This document shows, piece after piece, positions 5,481 through 8,899 of a DNA stretch of 8,899 bases; within the stretch, counting starts at the first letter, position 1, and every line of letters starts with the position of its first letter. The position numbers were made by a program, and so were the translations under genes. The notes beneath the pieces were generated by a model. That model saw only the letters and a list, made by a program, of their open reading frames with translations. It ran no database searches and had not been told where the DNA came from. Source of the stretch: JAXIHJ01 sp034189755 (GTDB lineage: Bacteria > Planctomycetota > Phycisphaerae > SM23-33); NCBI GenBank assembly GCA_034189755.1, contig JAXIHJ010000061.1:1-8899 (forward strand), read 5' to 3'.

Positions 5481-8054
5481 TTACACTGCATGCCGGATAC
5501 TCTCCCGCATATTCTTCTTTGTAACCAGTCGGAAGATGCACAGGTCATTGCTGCGGGCTTCCCATAGCTGGCCGAGGGTTTCCTTTTCGCTGGTGTCTTC
5601 GTTCAGCAGATGGCTACCCTTGTATTCGACCACGAAGAACCGGCCATCCTTCAGTTTGGCGACAAAATCCGGGTAGAACTTGTCTGTCGAAGTCTGCAGC
5701 CAGAAAGAGAACTGGTCCCGCTCAAGGTTCCGCACCCAGAAGTCCACTTCTGGCAGGCTGTCGATCAAGGCGGCGCAATCGGCTTCTTCGCCGTTCATCG
5801 CTGCTGGGATTTCGTAATAGTGCTTGTTGAACCGGATCGGTCCGTCGTAAAGCGTCGGGGCGGGGTACTGATTCAGCGGAAACGTGAAGCACAGTTCCGG
5901 ACTGACTTCCACCGGCGGCTGAGTGCCCGGCAGCAGCATCTGTTCGTAAGCCTGTTTGGCGGAGGTTTTGCGAAGCGACCGTATTTTTTCCGCGACGGCA
6001 TCACGCAGCCGGAAGCGATTTGCCAGCAGTTGCTCCAGGCTGAAGCCTCGCTTGGTTTCCAGGTCGCCGACTAACTTCCGCATGTACAGCCCGGCCTCAA
6101 CCTGGGTGATATCCGGATGATTAATGGCCCGGTCCAGCCAGACGGCCAGATCGGTTTCCGTCTTCGGACCGTGTACGTCTAGGAAAGACAGTTGCCGGTG
6201 CAACGTCTCGGTAAAACTCGACCAGCCAATCTTCCCGTTCTCAACGTCAATGTCCGCTCCCGTTTCCGGCCCGGTCGGAATCGAGAACTCCGCCTCTGTC
6301 AATAGCGAATCGCATTCGGAAAGTTTCCAGAACGCCTCCCGGAACTGATCTTCGAACAACTCCAACTGGCCATCTTCCCGCACAGCCAGCATTGGAATGG
6401 AAAGTTTTTCGCCCATCGCCGCCGGCCAGGCGTCTTCGCCGCGACTCTTGCGGGCCAGCCTCACGATGGCATTCTTGTCGTCGTCACCCTCGAAGGCTTT
6501 TTTCCATTCATTCTCATCGGCCTGGGTAATTGCCGGGCCTGTGTACTGGATAACGGTTGCCCCGGTCTCCTTTACCGGAGCGATATTGACATGCTCCTTG
6601 AGTGATTCGGGAATCTTCTCGGCCTCCGGTGCGGTTGAGACAATCTCCGTTACCGGTTGCCACAAAGGCAAATCCAACGGCAAGTCGAACTGCGGAGCGG
6701 GCTTGATGTTCTGCCTGGCCTCATACGGGTTGAACCCACTGTCAATCAGGGCGTCGGTCAGGGCATTGGCTGCATCGACAAATCCCTGCGAGGTTACATA
6801 AGCGTAAGCATGGTTCAGTACATCTTGTTTCTTCCGGTAAGCGTGCGGCATTCGCAGCACCCGGCCCATGATCTGCTCCACGGCCGTCCGGCTGGTAAGG
6901 TTCGAGACGCTGCAAAGCACATAAGCGAACGGGCAATCCCAGCCCTCGCGCAGTTTATCGACCGTGATGATGAACCGCACCGGACAGTTGGGGTCCAGAA
7001 CGTCCACGCCTTCCAGTTCATTTTTATTACCCGTGGCGATGAGAATCTGCTCTTCAGGCACGCCGAAATCGTCCAGCAGCGACTGTTTGAGCACATCGAA
7101 CGTGATATGGCCCGTTCCCTTCCGCTGGGCCTGGAGTAGTACAACCGGCCTGATATACTCGCCACTGGTTTGCTGTTCAGCCTGTGCGGCCTTTTCCAAC
7201 TCCGCCTGCATCGCAAGGGCTTCCTGAACGGCCTCTTTCCATTGCGGGCGCGTACGCAGGCGAATCGGCAGTTTAATCATCTCCTCGGCCTTGAGTTCCA
7301 TCGCCGAGACGTGCGTCAGAACGTTGCTATCGGCAGCAGGCGTAGCCGTCAACTCGATGATGCACGATGGGTTGAACCGCGCCAGCGTCTCGAACGACAG
7401 CGGCGTGCGGGCGTTGTGTGCCTCGTCCACGATTATTACAGGCCGGTGCAACTTAAAGACATTCGCCAGGGACCGCGCGGGCTTGCCGGATTCCATCTTG
7501 TCCAGCACCGCTAATTGCCCGGCCGAGAGATTCTCGAAATGGTCCATCAACTGGCCGTTGTCTTCGGCGTAAATTTTCCTGCCTTCCCTGTCGCCCACGC
7601 GCGGAGCTTGAATTGTCGAGACGATCACTACCGTATCTGCCGACAGCGTCCCCGGCTTAACCGACAGGGCCGACGGCATGTCCATAACCGTTACGCATCC
7701 GCCGAAGTCCTTATCCAGCGCCTGGCGGTATGGATGGCGCTTATCCCGCAAAGCATCTATTGTCTGGGAGACGATCTGCGTCGTCGGCGCAAGCCAGAGC
7801 ACAACGCATTTGTCCGCCAGCAGCAATTCCCTCGTCGCTACGCCAACGGCATGGCTGGCCATGACCGTCTTTCCTCCGCCGGTCGGCACACGCAGACAGA
7901 CATACGGCAGACCCGGCAGGTCCGCCACATCCTGATAAGGCCGGTTCGTATGCTCGTAAAACGCCAGTTTCGCCGCACCAAGTTTATTCGTCTGCCGGAA
8001 GAACTCGGCCAGTTCGTCCAGACACCGCTGTTGATATTCTTTCAACTGAAACAC
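5481..8054 (-). CDS. Type III restriction (Res)-like DEAD/DEAH helicase-nuclease
   Basis: The GTG at 8054 is the preferred start, giving 857 residues that open with FQLKEYQQRCLDEL, the usual beginning of this family (the Q-motif region). It lies eight bases after an AAGGG ribosome binding site. An ATG at 8132 would force a 73-base overlap with the preceding gene. Superfamily 2 helicase motifs are complete: Walker A VPTGGGKT (56-63), DEAH (210-213), TATP (236-239), REGWDCP (369-375) and EQIMGRVLRMP (393-403). The C-terminus has a PD-(D/E)XK nuclease site: PDF at 795-797 and EYK at 810-812. ATP-driven translocation or unwinding of DNA coupled to cutting is established for type III Res subunits, which need a Mod methyltransferase for site recognition. 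No Mod gene is visible here; it may lie beyond the break at about 8450 or be absent. The length is near the family norm and the frame is intact. Translation is probably coupled to the small gene upstream. The gene converges on the nuclease-like gene with 19 bases between stops and no visible terminator. Confidence 0.9.
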   Translation of the reverse strand: MFQLKEYQQRCLDELAEFFRQTNKLGAAKLAFYEHTNRPYQDVADLPGLPYVCLRVPTGGGKTVMASHAVGVATRELLLADKCVVLWLAPTTQIVSQTIDALRDKRHPYRQALDKDFGGCVTVMDMPSALSVKPGTLSADTVVIVSTIQAPRVGDREGRKIYAEDNGQLMDHFENLSAGQLAVLDKMESGKPARSLANVFKLHRPVIIVDEAHNARTPLSFETLARFNPSCIIELTATPAADSNVLTHVSAMELKAEEMIKLPIRLRTRPQWKEAVQEALAMQAELEKAAQAEQQTSGEYIRPVVLLQAQRKGTGHITFDVLKQSLLDDFGVPEEQILIATGNKNELEGVDVLDPNCPVRFIITVDKLREGWDCPFAYVLCSVSNLTSRTAVEQIMGRVLRMPHAYRKKQDVLNHAYAYVTSQGFVDAANALTDALIDSGFNPYEARQNIKPAPQFDLPLDLPLWQPVTEIVSTAPEAEKIPESLKEHVNIAPVKETGATVIQYTGPAITQADENEWKKAFEGDDDKNAIVRLARKSRGEDAWPAAMGEKLSIPMLAVREDGQLELFEDQFREAFWKLSECDSLLTEAEFSIPTGPETGADIDVENGKIGWSSFTETLHRQLSFLDVHGPKTETDLAVWLDRAINHPDITQVEAGLYMRKLVGDLETKRGFSLEQLLANRFRLRDAVAEKIRSLRKTSAKQAYEQMLLPGTQPPVEVSPELCFTFPLNQYPAPTLYDGPIRFNKHYYEIPAAMNGEEADCAALIDSLPEVDFWVRNLERDQFSFWLQTSTDKFYPDFVAKLKDGRFFVVEYKGSHLLNEDTSEKETLGQLWEARSNDLCIFRLVTKKNMRESIRHAV

Positions 8055-8059
8055 TGGAG

Positions 8060-8452
8060 TTACCCTTCGGAAAGGTTTTCTGGATCGGTCAGCCACATGC
8101 TGATGAGTCCCCCCTTGGGAATCTTCCTGCATGAGAGGCCCAAATCCTCGCGCATTGCACGCATAATGGAATCCACTACAAATATCACTTTATGTGGTTT
8201 CCCGTCTGACCCGGAGAGGCCCTTGAACTTTGCATATTCCAGAATTACGTCGCGTGAACCCCACAGAAGGAGATCTTTCTGGAAGGCGATGGTCCATTTC
8301 TTGATCGCATCTTCTTCTGCTAGCAGTTTGCTCGGTTGTTCAACAAGCTTGGCATAGAAATCAATAAACTTTTCGTACACCAGAATCTTACGTTCGCGGT
8401 GTGATTCATGGATGCTTCGTCGTGAGATAGCTCGCTGATTCCATGCATTGAC
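8060..8452 (-). CDS. Small protein of unknown function, 5' end missing; likely partner of the Res-like gene
   Basis: About 130 residues of a minus-strand gene are present, ending at TAA (8062-8060), five bases before the Res-like start. The recognisable part begins at AWNQR. It is a helical protein with RERKILVYEKFIDFY (about 20-34), KDLLLWGSRDVILEYAKF (about 60-76) and MRAMREDLG (about 97-105). I recall hypothetical bacterial proteins with this order (Lys/Arg-rich helix, YE-x-F, LWGS-x-x-V, AMR-x-DLG), often with a membrane helix before the first motif, but I know no function for them. The start is lost: the same frame continues to 8788 only because the complement of the isoleucyl-tRNA synthetase fragment is open there by chance. 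Hand counts give about 45% GC over 8161-8400, against about 57% in a sampled part of the Res-like gene and 63% in the sigma gene, which suggests recent acquisition. Confidence 0.65.
   Translation of the reverse strand, partial: VNAWNQRAISRRSIHESHRERKILVYEKFIDFYAKLVEQPSKLLAEEDAIKKWTIAFQKDLLLWGSRDVILEYAKFKGLSGSDGKPHKVIFVVDSIMRAMREDLGLSCRKIPKGGLISMWLTDPENLSEG
8063..8068 (-). promoter_or_regulatory. Ribosome binding site that decides the Res-like start
   Basis: On the minus strand GAAGGG runs from 8068 to 8063 and forms the last two codons of the upstream gene. Its distance of eight bases to the GTG at 8054 supports that start and implies translational coupling between the two genes. Confidence 0.6.
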
Positions 8453-8456
8453 CAGT
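8440..8456. other. Junction between unrelated sequences
   Basis: Leftward of this point the minus strand codes for a helical hypothetical protein; rightward the plus strand codes for isoleucyl-tRNA synthetase. Both genes lose their 5' ends here. In the synthetase frame a TGA at 8423-8425 lies just upstream, and the residues between it and YTHRYP do not look like synthetase. The exact base cannot be fixed by eye. Confidence 0.75.
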
Positions 8457-8899
8457 ATACCCACCGCTACCCGGTCTGCTGGCGGCACGGCACGGAGCTG
8501 GTTTTCCGGCTGGTGGATGAATGGTTTATCGCCATGGATGACGTCCGCCAGGCGATGATGGATTTGACCCGCAAAATCCGCTGGATTCCCGACTATGGTC
8601 TGCAGCATGAGCTGGACTGGCTGAAGAATATGCACGACTGGATGATTTCCAAGAAACGCTATTGGGGACTGGCGCTGCCGATTTATGAGTGCCCCGCCTG
8701 CGGTGAAATTACAGTCATCGGCGGAAAAGAGGAGCTGCAGGCGCGGGCGGTGGCAGGCTGGGAGGAATTCGAAGGTCATTCGCCGCACCGACCCTGGATC
8801 GACCGGGTCAAAATCCGCTGCGAAAAATGCGGTGCAGTGGTATCGCGGGTCGAGGATGTGGGCAATCCCTGGCTGGATGCCGGCATTGTCCCCTATTCG
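8456..8899 (+). CDS. ileS: Isoleucyl-tRNA synthetase, internal fragment (5' end absent, continues past the window)
   Basis: This frame is open for 148 codons to the right edge but has no start and is preceded by TGA at 8423-8425. It matches the part of IleRS that leaves the editing (CP1) domain and re-enters the catalytic core: YTHRYPVCWR, then LVFRLVDEWFI, then LDWLKNMHDWMISKKRYWGLALPI, followed by a zinc-ribbon-like insertion with CPAC and CEKC, and NPWLDAGIVPYS. IleRS joins isoleucine to tRNA-Ile in the cytoplasm and is essential. About the first third or more of the protein should lie upstream but is missing. Either the DNA has been wrongly joined or this is a displaced fragment. The downstream KMSKS part and anticodon-binding domain would lie beyond 8899. 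The family assignment is strong; gene intactness cannot be judged. Confidence 0.9.

Noticed and set aside
4514..5548. A 344-residue minus-strand open frame
   Set aside because: It is antisense to the nuclease-like gene, whose fold motifs and ribosome binding site are clear.
5481..8132. Start of the Res-like gene at the ATG at 8132
   Set aside because: It would overlap the preceding gene by 73 bases, and the added residues do not resemble the family; the GTG at 8054 has a ribosome binding site and the typical N-terminus.
8060..8788. A single 242-residue minus-strand protein
   Set aside because: The N-terminal 112 residues or so are the complement of a clear isoleucyl-tRNA synthetase coding frame; only the part left of about 8452 looks like real protein.

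Overview
The window looks like a high-GC bacterial chromosome fragment, most likely from the phylum Planctomycetota and probably from a metagenome assembly. Three things suggest this. The sigma factor has the long N-terminal helix-turn-helix extension I associate with planctomycete sigma factors. The first two reading frames resemble uncharacterised planctomycete proteins. The nuclease-like protein starts with an RRGFT prepilin-like leader. These are recognition-level judgements made without a database search.

Left part (1-2671, all + strand): the C-terminal end of an unrecognised protein; a 226-residue protein with one membrane anchor; and a 524-residue lipoprotein made mostly of long coiled-coil helices. 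A GC-rich hairpin lies just before the ribosome binding site of the lipoprotein.

Middle (2672-5461, + strand): a sigma-70-family factor of 556 residues with its own extended -10 promoter (TGGTATAAT). It has about 300 residues of extra N-terminal sequence with probable helix-turn-helix motifs, and no recognisable region 3. It is followed by a membrane-anchored protein with an Arg/Pro/Ala tandem-repeat linker and a staphylococcal-nuclease-like (SNase) fold that appears to have lost most catalytic residues.

Right part (5481-8452, - strand): a two-gene operon converging on the nuclease-like gene. The downstream gene is a complete type III restriction (Res)-like helicase-nuclease of 857 residues, with intact helicase motifs and a C-terminal PD-(D/E)XK site. 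The upstream gene is a small protein of about 45% GC, cut off at its N-terminus. No Mod methyltransferase is visible, so the operon is either an incomplete type III restriction system or a stand-alone defence-like helicase-nuclease with a partner.

Far right (about 8456-8899, + strand): an in-frame internal piece of isoleucyl-tRNA synthetase with no 5' end. It meets the truncated small gene at about 8440-8456. Two divergent genes both losing their 5' ends at one point means unrelated DNA has been joined there, by assembly chimerism or by a real rearrangement. No tRNA, rRNA, CRISPR array or insertion sequence was seen.
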